This document shows positions 6,786 through 15,389 of a stretch of 24,616 nt of DNA, piece by piece. The stretch lies in assembly GCA_001786365.1 (NCBI GenBank), contig MFWK01000017.1:1-24616 (forward strand), written 5' to 3'. A program made the translations under genes and the position numbers. The notes under the pieces were generated by a model. The model had not been told where the DNA came from. It saw nothing but the letters and a program-made list of their open reading frames with translations, and ran no database searches. Source of the DNA: Candidatus Nomurabacteria bacterium RIFOXYD2_FULL_35_12. Lineage in GTDB: Bacteria > Patescibacteriota > Minisyncoccia > Phycocordibacterales > UBA9973. How positions within the stretch are numbered: the first letter of the stretch is position 1; every line of letters starts with the position of its first letter.

Positions 6786-9035
6786 ATGGCAAAAAATGGA
6801 AAGAAAATAAAATATGAGGAAAAAGAAAGTTATGGACTAAAGAGTCAGACGAAACACGGGATCATGGCAATAGTTTTTTTTGTTTTAGCATTATTTTTTT
6901 TAATGTCAGCTTTTGATGTGACAGGAGTTGCAGGAAAATTTATTTATGAAAAACTTTATTTCCTCTTGGGCTTCGGATACATTCTCTTACCAGCACTACT
7001 CATCCTCCTCGGATATTCTTTTGTAAAATTACAAACTCCAAATATTGGAACAAAAAGTATAATCAGCTCTGTGATGTTTCTCCTCTCTGGACTCGGCTTG
7101 ATAGACATAGCCTCAGGTGCAGATGCAAATGGTGTACTTCATCACTCTGGTGGATTCTTGGGAAAAATTTTATCAACACCATTTGTTTCCCTCTTTGATA
7201 TTTATGCCAGTATTATTTTCCTCGGAGCAATTTTAATAATTTCAATTCTAGTAATTTTTGATGCAAAGTTAGACCTCGCTCCATATTTAAAAAGACTTTG
7301 GAATTTTATATTAAGAAGAAAAGAAGAGAAAGAAGAAGTTGAAGAGGAAATTGAGGAAGAAGAAGAGGGAGCCCCGACGATCGAAGATGTCGGGGTCCCA
7401 ACCTCTGATGAAAATCAGAGCGTCGGGAATAAAATCAAAAAAGCTTTGAGTGTCGGAAAGAAAAAAGAAGAAACAGAAGAGGAAGAAATGCCTATCAAGA
7501 CCAGACGTGGCGGACTCATTTCTACTTATGTCCCTCCCCCACTATCTCTCCTTGAAGAGGATCAGGGTAAACCAAATACCGGAGACATCAAAGCAAATGC
7601 AAATATTATAAAACGCACGCTCCTAAACTTTGGCATTGAAGTAGAAATGGATGAGATAACCATCGGACCGACTGTCACTCGTTATGCACTAAAACCAGCC
7701 GAAGGAATAAAACTTTCTCGTATTGTAGGATTGCAAAATGACCTCGCCCTATCACTAGCAGCACATCCGATACGCATAGAAGCTCCAATCCCGGGTAAAT
7801 CTCTAGTCGGTATTGAAATTCCAAATAAATCAAAATCAATCGTTGGTCTCGCTACCCTCCTCTCTGACGACAAATTCCAAAACTCTTCAAAACCTCTAAC
7901 CACAGCCCTCGGTCGCAACATTTCCGGAAAAGCAATTTTTGGAAACTTGGCAAAAATGCCACATATACTTGTCGCCGGAACGACTGGCTCTGGAAAATCA
8001 GTAACGATTCACTCTATGATTACTTCCCTTTTATATAGGAATGGACCAGATGATTTAAAGCTTATTTTGATAGACCCAAAACGTGTAGAACTCACTCTTT
8101 ATAACAATATTCCACACTTGCTTACACCAGTAATCACTGAAGCAAAGAAAACAATTCTCGCACTAAAATGGGCAGCGAAAGAAATGGACCGCCGTTATGA
8201 CATCTTGGAAGCAGAGTCTGTCCGAGATGTAGAGTCTTACCACACTAATATCTTTGGTAAAAATAAGAAAAAAACTACAACAAATGCCGAAGGTATAGAA
8301 ACAGAGGTCTCTGCAGATCGTCTGCCATATATTGTCATCGTCATAGATGAATTGGCAGATATCATGAGCTCTTATCCGAGAGAACTCGAGTCCGCCATCG
8401 TCCGCCTCGCACAGATGTCCAGAGCTGTCGGTATACATTTGATACTTTCTACTCAACGCCCAGAAGTAAATGTCATCACTGGACTCATTAAAGCAAACAT
8501 CCCCGCCCGCGTCGCCTTGAAAGTTTCTTCTCAGATAGATTCACGCACGATTTTAGATGCAGGAGGAGCTGAAAAACTCTTGGGTGCCGGTGACATGCTC
8601 TATTCTTCTGGTGAAGCTCAGCCAGAAAGATTACAAAGCGCATTTATTTCAGAATCTGAAGTTAAAAAAGTTGTAAATTATTTGGCAGATGCATATAAAG
8701 ATGAAATTTCTGCCGAAATCACACTGACTTCTGGTTCAATATCCGCCGACAAAAGCATTTTTGAAAGTACTTTAGAAGATGGAGATACAGAAGATGATGA
8801 TGAAATGTATGAAGAAGCTCGAGCCTGCGTGATAGAAGCCGGCAAAGCATCTACTTCATATCTGCAAAGAAAATTGAAATTAGGATACGCTAGAGCGGCG
8901 CGTTTGATGGACGTCCTCGAAGAACGAGGCGTAATCGGCCCTGGAGATGGCGCAAAACCGAGAGAAGTGTTAGAAAAAATCACGCATGACGAAACAGGTG
9001 GCAACCCCGACGCATTAGGTCGGGGAGCCGACTGA
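6786..9035 (+). CDS. ftsK: DNA translocase FtsK
   Basis: A 749-residue FtsK/SpoIIIE-type hexameric DNA pump that couples chromosome segregation to division. About four transmembrane helices lie within residues 25-160. An acidic linker follows (about 180-200, mostly Glu). The motor has Walker A GTTGSGKS (398-405), the DPKRVEL segment (430-436) and Walker B YIVIVIDELAD (515-525), then HLILSTQRPEVNVITG. The C-terminal gamma winged-helix domain is intact (SYLQRKLKLGYARAARLMDV, then LEERGVIGPGDGAKPREVL), indicating recognition of short orienting sequences. The linker is shorter than in E. coli. Palindromic GC-rich units are read in frame in the linker (near residues 196-214) and at the extreme C-terminus (GGNPDALGRGAD), where the stop codon lies in a hairpin loop. 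It is followed by a small membrane protein and recA on the same strand. Confidence 0.97.
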   Translation: MAKNGKKIKYEEKESYGLKSQTKHGIMAIVFFVLALFFLMSAFDVTGVAGKFIYEKLYFLLGFGYILLPALLILLGYSFVKLQTPNIGTKSIISSVMFLLSGLGLIDIASGADANGVLHHSGGFLGKILSTPFVSLFDIYASIIFLGAILIISILVIFDAKLDLAPYLKRLWNFILRRKEEKEEVEEEIEEEEEGAPTIEDVGVPTSDENQSVGNKIKKALSVGKKKEETEEEEMPIKTRRGGLISTYVPPPLSLLEEDQGKPNTGDIKANANIIKRTLLNFGIEVEMDEITIGPTVTRYALKPAEGIKLSRIVGLQNDLALSLAAHPIRIEAPIPGKSLVGIEIPNKSKSIVGLATLLSDDKFQNSSKPLTTALGRNISGKAIFGNLAKMPHILVAGTTGSGKSVTIHSMITSLLYRNGPDDLKLILIDPKRVELTLYNNIPHLLTPVITEAKKTILALKWAAKEMDRRYDILEAESVRDVESYHTNIFGKNKKKTTTNAEGIETEVSADRLPYIVIVIDELADIMSSYPRELESAIVRLAQMSRAVGIHLILSTQRPEVNVITGLIKANIPARVALKVSSQIDSRTILDAGGAEKLLGAGDMLYSSGEAQPERLQSAFISESEVKKVVNYLADAYKDEISAEITLTSGSISADKSIFESTLEDGDTEDDDEMYEEARACVIEAGKASTSYLQRKLKLGYARAARLMDVLEERGVIGPGDGAKPREVLEKITHDETGGNPDALGRGAD
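7372..7427. repeat. CCGAC palindromes inside the ftsK linker
   Basis: CCCCGAC (7372-7378) pairs with GTCGGGG (7389-7395), then CTCTGAT-gaaa-ATCAGAG (7403-7420), then another GTCGGG (7422-7427). It is read in frame within the variable linker. It resembles the units at 5271 and 9005. Confidence 0.65.
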
Positions 9036-9045
9036 AACGTCGGCT
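9005..9045. repeat. CCGAC double hairpin overlapping the ftsK stop codon
   Basis: CCCCGAC (9005-9011) pairs with GTCGGGG (9019-9025); AGCCGAC (9026-9032) pairs with GTCGGCT (9039-9045). The ftsK TGA stop (9033-9035) is the start of the second loop, so the repeat supplies the last residues and the stop. Confidence 0.8.
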
Positions 9046-9057
9046 TGTAATAAAAAT

Positions 9058-9411
9058 ATGAATACTAATGCAAAAAAAATATTACAAATAGCCAGTCTTT
9101 CTATTTTTTTTCTAATTATTATTATCTATGCATTTTTCCGCTCTCATGATTTACTTTATGGAATAAAAATACAAAATGTAAATATAACAGACGGAGCAAA
9201 AGTCACAGAAAGTGTCTTAAAAATTACCGGAAATGCAAAAAACGCTATAAATATAACCCTTAATGGCCGAGAGATTTCAATAAGTGAAAATGGGGATTTC
9301 AACGAGACAATTGCCCTCCTTTCAGGCTATAATGTGATAAATATAAAAGCCAAAGACAAGTTTGGATATATTGATGAGAAAAATTATAAATTAATGTACG
9401 AAGTTAATTAA
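9058..9411 (+). CDS. Membrane-anchored Ig-like domain protein
   Basis: A 117-residue protein with a single N-terminal transmembrane segment (about residues 8-27, ILQIASLSIFFLIIIIYAFF). The extracytoplasmic domain of about 85 residues has a pattern typical of a bacterial Ig-like fold: VNITDGAKVTESVLKITGNA, TLNGREISISENGDFNETIA and YNVINIKAKDKFG. That order of strands and turns is like the domains seen in bacterial surface proteins and glucodextranase B. No catalytic motif is visible. It sits 22 nt after ftsK and one base before recA, so it is probably cotranscribed with both. Its own role is unknown; the location suggests only shared expression. Confidence 0.75.
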   Translation: MNTNAKKILQIASLSIFFLIIIIYAFFRSHDLLYGIKIQNVNITDGAKVTESVLKITGNAKNAINITLNGREISISENGDFNETIALLSGYNVINIKAKDKFGYIDEKNYKLMYEVN

Positions 9412-9412
9412 T

Positions 9413-10453
9413 ATGTTAAAGAAAAAAGAAAAAAAGGAAGACAAGACAGTGGGAATGGCCGTATTAGAAGACACACTAAAATCAATCCAAACAAAATTTG
9501 GTGAAGGAGCAATTATGAAATTCGGTGATTCACCGAAAGTGGATGTAAACGTCATCCCGACTGGTTCCATCGGTCTAGACATAGCTCTCGGCGTCGGCGG
9601 AATACCACGAGGAAGAATAATTGAAATATTTGGACCGGAATCTTCCGGAAAGACTACCCTCTCCCTCCATATTGTAGGAGAAGCACAAAAGCTCGGAGGT
9701 GTCTGCGCATACATAGATGCCGAACACGCAATGGATCCGGAATATACAAAAAAACTCGGAGTAAATATAAATAATTTATTAATTTCCCAACCAGATAACG
9801 GCGAACAAGCACTCGAAATCGTGGAATCACTCGTGCGAACAGGAAAAATTGATGTCATCGTCGTGGACTCCGTCGCAGCACTCACTCCAAAAGACGAAAT
9901 TGAGGGTGATATGGGCGCATATCATGTCGGCAAGCAAGCCAGACTAATGAGCCAAGCTCTCCGCAAACTCACCGCCATCGTCGCCCGTTCTAAAACAGTC
10001 GTCATCTTTATAAACCAGATTCGTATGCAAATCGGTGTGATGTTTGGAAATCCAGAAACAACACCAGGAGGTAAGGCTTTAAAATTCTACACTTCAGTAC
10101 GTCTAGATATTCGTAAAATTGCTCAAATTAAAAAAGGAGAAGAAGTCGTAGGAAGTCGTACACGCGTAAAAGTAGTAAAAAATAAAGTTTCCGCACCATT
10201 CAAGCAAACAGAATTTGATATCATCTACAACGAAGGTATTTCAAAAGAAGGTGAAATAATGGCCCTCGGAGAGAAATTTAAAATCATAGAAAAGACTGGA
10301 AATTCATACTTCTATACACCAGATGGAGAAGGAAAAGAGAAAGAAAAACTAGGAGTCGGTTATGATGCTACTCGTAAATTCTTAAAGGAAAACAAAAAAA
10401 CTTCTGACCAAATTCTAAAAGAAATCCGCAAAAAATTCGCCGAAGAAGTCTAG
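9413..10453 (+). CDS. recA: Recombinase RecA
   Basis: A 346-residue RecA, close to usual bacterial length. Walker A GPESSGKT is at 74-81; the segment IDAEHAMDP and Walker B region DVIVVDSVAAL follow. Loop L1 (EIEGDMG), the INQIRMQIGVMFGNPETTPG stretch and GGKALKFYTSVRLDIR are all conserved. The C-terminal domain is present (LGVGYDATRKFLKENKK) but the tail is basic (ILKEIRKKFAEEV), unlike the acidic tail of E. coli RecA. It polymerises on single-stranded DNA for homologous repair and would promote LexA cleavage if LexA exists. The ATG lies one base after the stop of the upstream gene, so translation is probably coupled. No Shine-Dalgarno or LexA-box-like site was noticed directly upstream. Confidence 0.98.
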   Translation: MLKKKEKKEDKTVGMAVLEDTLKSIQTKFGEGAIMKFGDSPKVDVNVIPTGSIGLDIALGVGGIPRGRIIEIFGPESSGKTTLSLHIVGEAQKLGGVCAYIDAEHAMDPEYTKKLGVNINNLLISQPDNGEQALEIVESLVRTGKIDVIVVDSVAALTPKDEIEGDMGAYHVGKQARLMSQALRKLTAIVARSKTVVIFINQIRMQIGVMFGNPETTPGGKALKFYTSVRLDIRKIAQIKKGEEVVGSRTRVKVVKNKVSAPFKQTEFDIIYNEGISKEGEIMALGEKFKIIEKTGNSYFYTPDGEGKEKEKLGVGYDATRKFLKENKKTSDQILKEIRKKFAEEV

Positions 10454-10461
10454 AAAATAAG

Positions 10462-10583
10462 AAAAATAAAAATCAAGAACAAAATTTTTGCCGGTACGGA
10501 TTTTTTGAAGCTTAAAAAATCCTGAAATTGGCTCGCCGTCGCTCGCCAAACCCCTTAAAAACTTTTTCTTGATTTTTATTTTT
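10462..10583. terminator. Long inverted repeat after recA
   Basis: An 18-bp perfect pair (AAAAATAAAAATCAAGAA at 10462-10479 with its complement at 10566-10583) encloses a second perfect hairpin (GGATTTTTT-gaagct-AAAAAATCC type, around 10498-10523). It lies between convergent recA and the M16 gene and would stop transcription from either side. The size and nesting also suggest a small repeat element. Confidence 0.65.
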
Positions 10584-10585
10584 TT

Positions 10586-10667
10586 AAAAAAGAGGAAACT
10601 AAAGTTTTTCGCCTGGAGCAACTGGACCCTTCTTTGCTCCCAGAAAAATTTTAGTCTCCTCCTTTTT
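10586..10667. terminator. Imperfect 80-bp inverted repeat before the M16 stop
   Basis: AAAAAGAGGAAACTAAAG near 10586 pairs imperfectly with TTTTAGTCTCCTCCTTTTT near 10649, with an inner CTGGAGCAA / TTTGCTCCCAG hairpin. It ends three bases before the stop codon of the minus-strand M16 gene and is suited to terminate it. Confidence 0.65.
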
Positions 10668-10670
10668 AAG

Positions 10671-11939
10671 TTAAAACTTTAGTATCTTCAAAAACTCAAC
10701 ATCATCTTTAAATGGCCCAATGAGCGCCAAGTTTAGTTTTTCATCCCTGAAAATATCTTTTGCCATATCTTGAATCTGACTCGCTGTCACTTTGCGTATT
10801 TCTTTAGCTTTATCTTCTATGTTCTTTATTTCTTTTTTCAGAAGTTCCTGACCTCCATGAAAGTTTGCAATGTCATCGCTGGACTCCAATGAAAGCTTCA
10901 TATTCCCTATCAAGCATTCTTTCACTTTTTCTAATTCTTCTTCATTTACTATTTTATTTTTTAATTTTCTGCATTCTTCTAAGACCGCTTTCAACACTTC
11001 ATCAATTCTTTTATTATCTACTCCTGCAGAAATCTGTAGAAATCCATGGTCAGTATAAGAATCATTGTAGGCACGAACATAATAACCCACACCCATCTCT
11101 TCGCGAAGCTTTACAAAGAGCCTAGAGCTCATTCCCCCACCGAGCACACCACCTAAAACAGTCAAAATGGGATTTTTCTTATCAAATAAATCATAAGTAC
11201 GAAAACCTAAAACAAAATGTGTTTGATCTGTTTCTTTAAACTTAATTAATGCTTGCGGTTTTATTTGTTCTTCTTTTACTTTTAATTTATTTCCTTTCTC
11301 ACCTCGAGAAACTTTACCAAAAATTTTATTTACTTCTTTATTCACTTCTTCTTCTGTAACTTTTCCTGAAACTACCAGCACGGTCGCTTCCGGTAAATAA
11401 TGTTTCTTTTTATAAGCAACAAAATCGTCCCGTTTCATATCTAAAATATTCTTTTTCTCACCCGCCACATTCCATCCCGCTGGCTGATCTCCATAGAGCA
11501 ACTTCATCATCAAATCCTGCACATGTCGCTGTGGCATATCTTCATACATATTTATTTCCTCAATAATTACACCTTTTTCTTTTTGCATTTCCGTTTCAGG
11601 AAAAGTGGAATTTAAATAAATATCGGAAACAACATCAAAAATCTTCTTAAAATGCTTAGCGTCACTTTTTGCATAATATCCCGTGTATTCTTGCGCCGTA
11701 AAAGCGTTATATTGGCTTCCAAGCGCGTCTAATTCCTTTGATATATCAACCGCTTTTGGTCTTTTTATCGTTCCCTTAAAGCACATATGCTCTAAAAAGT
11801 GCGAAATTCCATTCACCTTTCTCTCTTCATATTTAGAGCCTGCTTCTACCAAAACCAACACCGTCACTGTAGGATTATCTTTCATAGGAATCGTTACAAC
11901 TCGCAGTCCATTTTGTAAAACTTTTTTTGAAAATTGCAT
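10671..11939 (-). CDS. M16 family zinc metallopeptidase
   Basis: A 422-residue pitrilysin/mitochondrial-processing-peptidase-like enzyme. The inverted zinc motif HXXEH is HFLEH at 47-51, and the third ligand is a Glu in VIIEEINMYED (127 or 128). The C-terminal inactive half is also present, with the typical GGVLGGGMSSRLFVKLREEMGV-like segment (around 265-285) and SAGVDNKRIDEVL. The length fits the short bacterial M16B type (about 410-440 residues). Such enzymes degrade peptides or process exported proteins; the substrate here is unknown. It starts directly at the glyQS stop (TAAATG), so it is translated from the same message. No signal peptide is seen, so it is probably cytoplasmic. Confidence 0.92.
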   Translation of the reverse strand: MQFSKKVLQNGLRVVTIPMKDNPTVTVLVLVEAGSKYEERKVNGISHFLEHMCFKGTIKRPKAVDISKELDALGSQYNAFTAQEYTGYYAKSDAKHFKKIFDVVSDIYLNSTFPETEMQKEKGVIIEEINMYEDMPQRHVQDLMMKLLYGDQPAGWNVAGEKKNILDMKRDDFVAYKKKHYLPEATVLVVSGKVTEEEVNKEVNKIFGKVSRGEKGNKLKVKEEQIKPQALIKFKETDQTHFVLGFRTYDLFDKKNPILTVLGGVLGGGMSSRLFVKLREEMGVGYYVRAYNDSYTDHGFLQISAGVDNKRIDEVLKAVLEECRKLKNKIVNEEELEKVKECLIGNMKLSLESSDDIANFHGGQELLKKEIKNIEDKAKEIRKVTASQIQDMAKDIFRDEKLNLALIGPFKDDVEFLKILKF

Positions 11940-13343
11940 TTACGAAATTCTTTCTTTTATATAATTTTTCAACTCTTCTATTTTTATTCTCGTCTGTTCT
12001 CCAGTATCTCTATCGCGAACAGTCACAGAATTGTCAGTTAAAGTATCAAAATCCACAACGATGCAAAATGGTGTACCTATTTCGTCTTGTCGGCGATAAC
12101 GTTTACCTATGTTTCCATTGTCATCCCAAGCCACACGGCCAAATTCGGCTTTGAGTGGGGCATAAACCTTTGTATTGGCATATTCTACGAGCTCTGGCTT
12201 GTTCTTTAGCAAAGGCGAAACAGCACAAATAACCGGCGCTAATTTTTGAGGAAGTTTTAAAACCACTCTTTCTGCTTCTCCCAACTTATCTTCACGGTAC
12301 GCATCACAGAGAATCATAAGTATAGTCCTATCTACTCCCACTGACGTCTCAACAATATGCGGTATATATTTTTCTTTTGTTTCTTCATCATAAAACCTCA
12401 TATCCCTGCCAGAAAACTTTTGATGTTGAGTAAGATCGTAATCTCCGCGATAATGTATGCCTTCTAACTCACTCCAACCAAATGGAAATTCATATTCAAT
12501 ATCACAGGCAGCTTTAGCATAAAATACAAGATTTTCGTGTGGTTTAAATCTTAATTTTTTTGGATTAATTCCCATTTTTTTGTAATATTCCATTCTTTCA
12601 CTTTTCCAAGATTCATAAATATCCATCGCATTATTTGGGTGGCAAAAATATTGCATTTCCATCTGTTCAAATTCACGTTTTCGAAATAAAAACTGACGCG
12701 GGCTAATTTCATTGCGAAAAGCCTTGCCTATTTGAGCAATCCCAAAAGGAATAGAAACAAAACCAGTATCTAAAACATTTTTATAATTTATATAAATACC
12801 TTGAGCGGTTTCTCCGCGAAGATACACCTGTCCATCTGTTTCTTCAAGCATCCCGAGATTAGAGGTGGCTAAAAGACTCGTAGCACGAACTTTACCAAAA
12901 TCCTTATTGTCACATTTTGGGCATTTTATTTTAGTTCGATTTTCATCAAAAATTTTATTTATTTCTAATTCACTTAATTTTTCATCTGCTTTAACACCAA
13001 TACTTTCCAATAAATGATCAGCGCGAAATTTTTCTTTACATTTATTACAAATAACCAGAGGATCTGAAAATCCAGACACATGCCCGCTGGCCTCCCAAAC
13101 TTTTCCTGAGGTAAAAATACTTGAATCAAGAAAGGTCATATTATGGTGATTTTGCATTGCTTTATTCCAAGCATCCGTGACATTTCTTTTCAATGCAACT
13201 CCAAGATGTCCCCAATCATAGGTTCCGGCAAAACCACCGTAAATTTCCGAGCCTTGAAAAACAAAACCGCGCCTTTTACAAAGAGACACTATTTTTTCCA
13301 TCCCGTTAGAAGTTATTTTATTTTTCTCATTATCTTTTACCAT
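11940..13343 (-). CDS. glyQS: Glycyl-tRNA synthetase, single-chain type
   Basis: A 467-residue class II GlyRS of the alpha-2 (archaeal/eukaryotic-like) kind that charges tRNA-Gly. The N-terminus EKIVSLCKRRGFVFQGSEIY is characteristic. A zinc-ribbon insertion carries C99-x2-C102 and C141-x2-C144. Motif 2 is KAFRNEISPRQFLFRKREFE (about 207-226) and motif 3 ETSVGVDRTILMIL (about 332-345). The anticodon-binding domain begins near 365 (KLAPVICAVSPL) and ends with GTPFCIVVDF and RDRDTGEQTRI. Two starts are possible: the ATG at 13343, with an AATAAT box 6 nt upstream, or an internal ATG at 13301 (residue 15), where most homologues begin. An inverted repeat brackets the upstream start. No T-box precedes it, unlike ileS. 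Its stop abuts the M16 start. Confidence 0.95.
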   Translation of the reverse strand: MVKDNEKNKITSNGMEKIVSLCKRRGFVFQGSEIYGGFAGTYDWGHLGVALKRNVTDAWNKAMQNHHNMTFLDSSIFTSGKVWEASGHVSGFSDPLVICNKCKEKFRADHLLESIGVKADEKLSELEINKIFDENRTKIKCPKCDNKDFGKVRATSLLATSNLGMLEETDGQVYLRGETAQGIYINYKNVLDTGFVSIPFGIAQIGKAFRNEISPRQFLFRKREFEQMEMQYFCHPNNAMDIYESWKSERMEYYKKMGINPKKLRFKPHENLVFYAKAACDIEYEFPFGWSELEGIHYRGDYDLTQHQKFSGRDMRFYDEETKEKYIPHIVETSVGVDRTILMILCDAYREDKLGEAERVVLKLPQKLAPVICAVSPLLKNKPELVEYANTKVYAPLKAEFGRVAWDDNGNIGKRYRRQDEIGTPFCIVVDFDTLTDNSVTVRDRDTGEQTRIKIEELKNYIKERIS

Positions 13344-13380
13344 ATTTATATTATTTATTATAAGTTACTTCTAACGGGAT
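13300..13380. repeat. Inverted repeat bracketing the glyQS start
   Basis: ATCCCGTTAGAAGT (13300-13313) pairs perfectly with ACTTCTAACGGGAT (13367-13380). The 53-nt interior holds the first glyQS start codon at 13343. The downstream arm encodes residues TSNG just before the alternative start at 13301. Confidence 0.75.
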
Positions 13381-13423
13381 CCATTAAATTATTTTCTTTT
13401 ATTTCTTTTTTCATTTTATTAAA

Positions 13424-15370
13424 TTATTCCACCACCACTCCTCCAGCAGGAGGGAAAGATGAATCATTGTCTAACTGTGTGCGAAGCGCAGACTTGTTTA
13501 CTCTCACATCCACATTAGCAAAATCATCATGCCCAGTCAAAACTGCATCATTTATAATAATCGGCGTAGTGCGAATTTGAGAAAGCGAAGGAGTAAATAC
13601 CACCTGAAAAGAAACACTTCGAACAAGCCCGGTAATACCGGCCCCCTTTGTAATTCTACCTACATTCCAAACTATTTCTTTTGTAGAAGGATTATAAGTC
13701 AAATCTTCTGAGCTAGGTGAAACAGTCCCTACAAATTTCATCCAAGAAGGAACAGATGAACGGATAATTGCTTTAGAAATATTATTAGCTGTGTTAGAAA
13801 GAGACCAAACTATTGTATAAGAAGTTTCTGCCCCGACTTTTGGAGGTATTGGTCCAGTATTTGCAAAAGGTCCGGAATAATAAAGCGCCTTATTTGCAAA
13901 ACCAACATCTGAAATAATTCGCACAATTGCCGAATCGTAATTATTTAAATTAGTAGTAGCGTAACCAGAAAGTAATTGCTTACCGGAAATAGAAACATTT
14001 ATATTAATAACTGGATCTGAAATCATCCCACCGGAAGCAGAGACTAAAGAAAACGAAGAAACAGAAAAACTCACGGAACCGGAATCACCTGGATTTACTT
14101 CGCTAAATTCTGTCTTACTATTTTTATCCCAAGTTATTATATCCAATGATGAATCATAAAAACCTTGCTGTGCATTTATTGTCCTGCGGTCTACCGCATT
14201 TCCAGAAATTTTTGCTTGAATCACCAAATCATTTACTTTTGTATCTAAATTATTTGTCCAAATAATCTCGCCTTGAATCGGAGTTTTTGTATTAGTGGCA
14301 TATTCTCTCTGATACACACCATTTACAAAAAGTTTTGCTTCTATAAATGGCTTTTTTATCACCACAGAATGTGATAAAGAATTGAAAACAACATCAATCG
14401 TAGATTTGTCAGAGCTGGATTGGGAACCGCTAGAAATATGGAAACTTTTTTCTTCTCCATCCGAAACGTCCACCATTTTTCCAGTTACGGAAATGTTTCG
14501 TTCTGTACCGGGAGCAAGATCACCCAAACTCCAAATATTATTCCCGAGCGAAGGAGCTGGAACAGATGATTTAAATTGAAAACCAACCGGATAATCAAAT
14601 TTAAGAAGTATTTTTGAAACTGGTTTAGTGGCATTCAAAGTGGCCTTTACATTAAAAGTAATGTCTTGATTTGGACTAACTGTATCTGGCGCTTCGACAG
14701 AAAGGTTTAAAGGAGTTGAATTTATGGTAACTTCATAAGGTTTTTCTTTTACGAAAATAGCGTTGGACCCTTCTACTCTATATTCAATAGAGATCTTTAT
14801 AGGAATCAAACTTCCCTGTTCCCCAAATAGCACTAATTTTATATTTTCATTACGCACAGACCCGGCAGGAATCGTGCCTAGAGAAATACGGTTACTTTCT
14901 ATTTCAGCGGAGGAATCAAAATTCCCAGATCCATTTTTGGGATATTTTATAATTAAATCAGCTAAATCAAGAGAAGAATTATTCTTATTTGTAATTCCGA
15001 CAACAAGCGAAAGCTCTTCTCCACCAGCTGTAAAATTATTTCCGAGTATAGAGATATCAATATTATCATTGGAAACTGTATTTCCTCCAGCAAAAAAAAC
15101 ATAAGAAGCGTAAATAAGTGTTAAAACAAAAAAAGATAAAGAAAAAACAAAAAACTTTTTAAAAACAGGAGTTTTCATAAAGAAATTATCCCTATTATAA
15201 AAAGAACTAGAACCGACTTTTTCTCCATTATCCCAGACATCTGGTATGTTATTTTTATTCAAATGAGAAAAACCGTCTCTATGTTCTATTTTTGTTTGAT
15301 AGTTTTTACTAAAAAGCTTACTTTTCAGTTCTTCTATTCTGTTTAACTTATTTCCGTCATTTTGTAGCAT
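13424..15370 (-). CDS. Large single-pass membrane protein with beta-sandwich domains
   Basis: A 648-residue protein. Residues 1-70 are polar and probably cytoplasmic; one transmembrane segment lies at about 71-93 (KKFFVFSLSFFVLTLIYASY). The remaining ~550 residues are extracytoplasmic and consist of consecutive beta-sandwich domains resembling DUF11 or CARDB-type Ig-like folds. Examples are SLVVGITNKNNSSLDLADLI, TFNVKATLNATKPVSKILLK and TSYTIVWSLSNTANNISKAI, each followed by a proline- or glycine-marked boundary. No enzyme motif is seen. Such proteins are conserved in Parcubacteria but uncharacterised as far as I know. A clean extended -10 (TGG-TATAAT) ends 6 nt before the ATG, so it has its own promoter even though recO lies only 19 bp upstream on the same strand. 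Confidence 0.8.
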   Translation of the reverse strand: MLQNDGNKLNRIEELKSKLFSKNYQTKIEHRDGFSHLNKNNIPDVWDNGEKVGSSSFYNRDNFFMKTPVFKKFFVFSLSFFVLTLIYASYVFFAGGNTVSNDNIDISILGNNFTAGGEELSLVVGITNKNNSSLDLADLIIKYPKNGSGNFDSSAEIESNRISLGTIPAGSVRNENIKLVLFGEQGSLIPIKISIEYRVEGSNAIFVKEKPYEVTINSTPLNLSVEAPDTVSPNQDITFNVKATLNATKPVSKILLKFDYPVGFQFKSSVPAPSLGNNIWSLGDLAPGTERNISVTGKMVDVSDGEEKSFHISSGSQSSSDKSTIDVVFNSLSHSVVIKKPFIEAKLFVNGVYQREYATNTKTPIQGEIIWTNNLDTKVNDLVIQAKISGNAVDRRTINAQQGFYDSSLDIITWDKNSKTEFSEVNPGDSGSVSFSVSSFSLVSASGGMISDPVININVSISGKQLLSGYATTNLNNYDSAIVRIISDVGFANKALYYSGPFANTGPIPPKVGAETSYTIVWSLSNTANNISKAIIRSSVPSWMKFVGTVSPSSEDLTYNPSTKEIVWNVGRITKGAGITGLVRSVSFQVVFTPSLSQIRTTPIIINDAVLTGHDDFANVDVRVNKSALRTQLDNDSSFPPAGGVVVE

Positions 15371-15376
15371 CCTAGA

Positions 15377-15385
15377 ATTATACCA
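15377..15385 (-). promoter_or_regulatory. Extended -10 promoter of the large membrane protein
   Basis: TGG-TATAAT (perfect hexamer) followed by TCTAGG and the ATG at 15370. It lies in the 19-bp gap after recO, so the message would be leaderless. Confidence 0.65.
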
Positions 15386-15389
15386 TAAA

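Noticed and set aside
9391..9885. A minus-strand 164-residue frame overlapping recA
   Set aside because: It is antisense to the highly conserved Walker A region of recA and has no recognisable protein features.
13344..13423. A T-box before glyQS
   Set aside because: No AGGTGGTACC-like antiterminator or specifier hairpin is present in the 80-bp gap; only the palindromic arm is seen.
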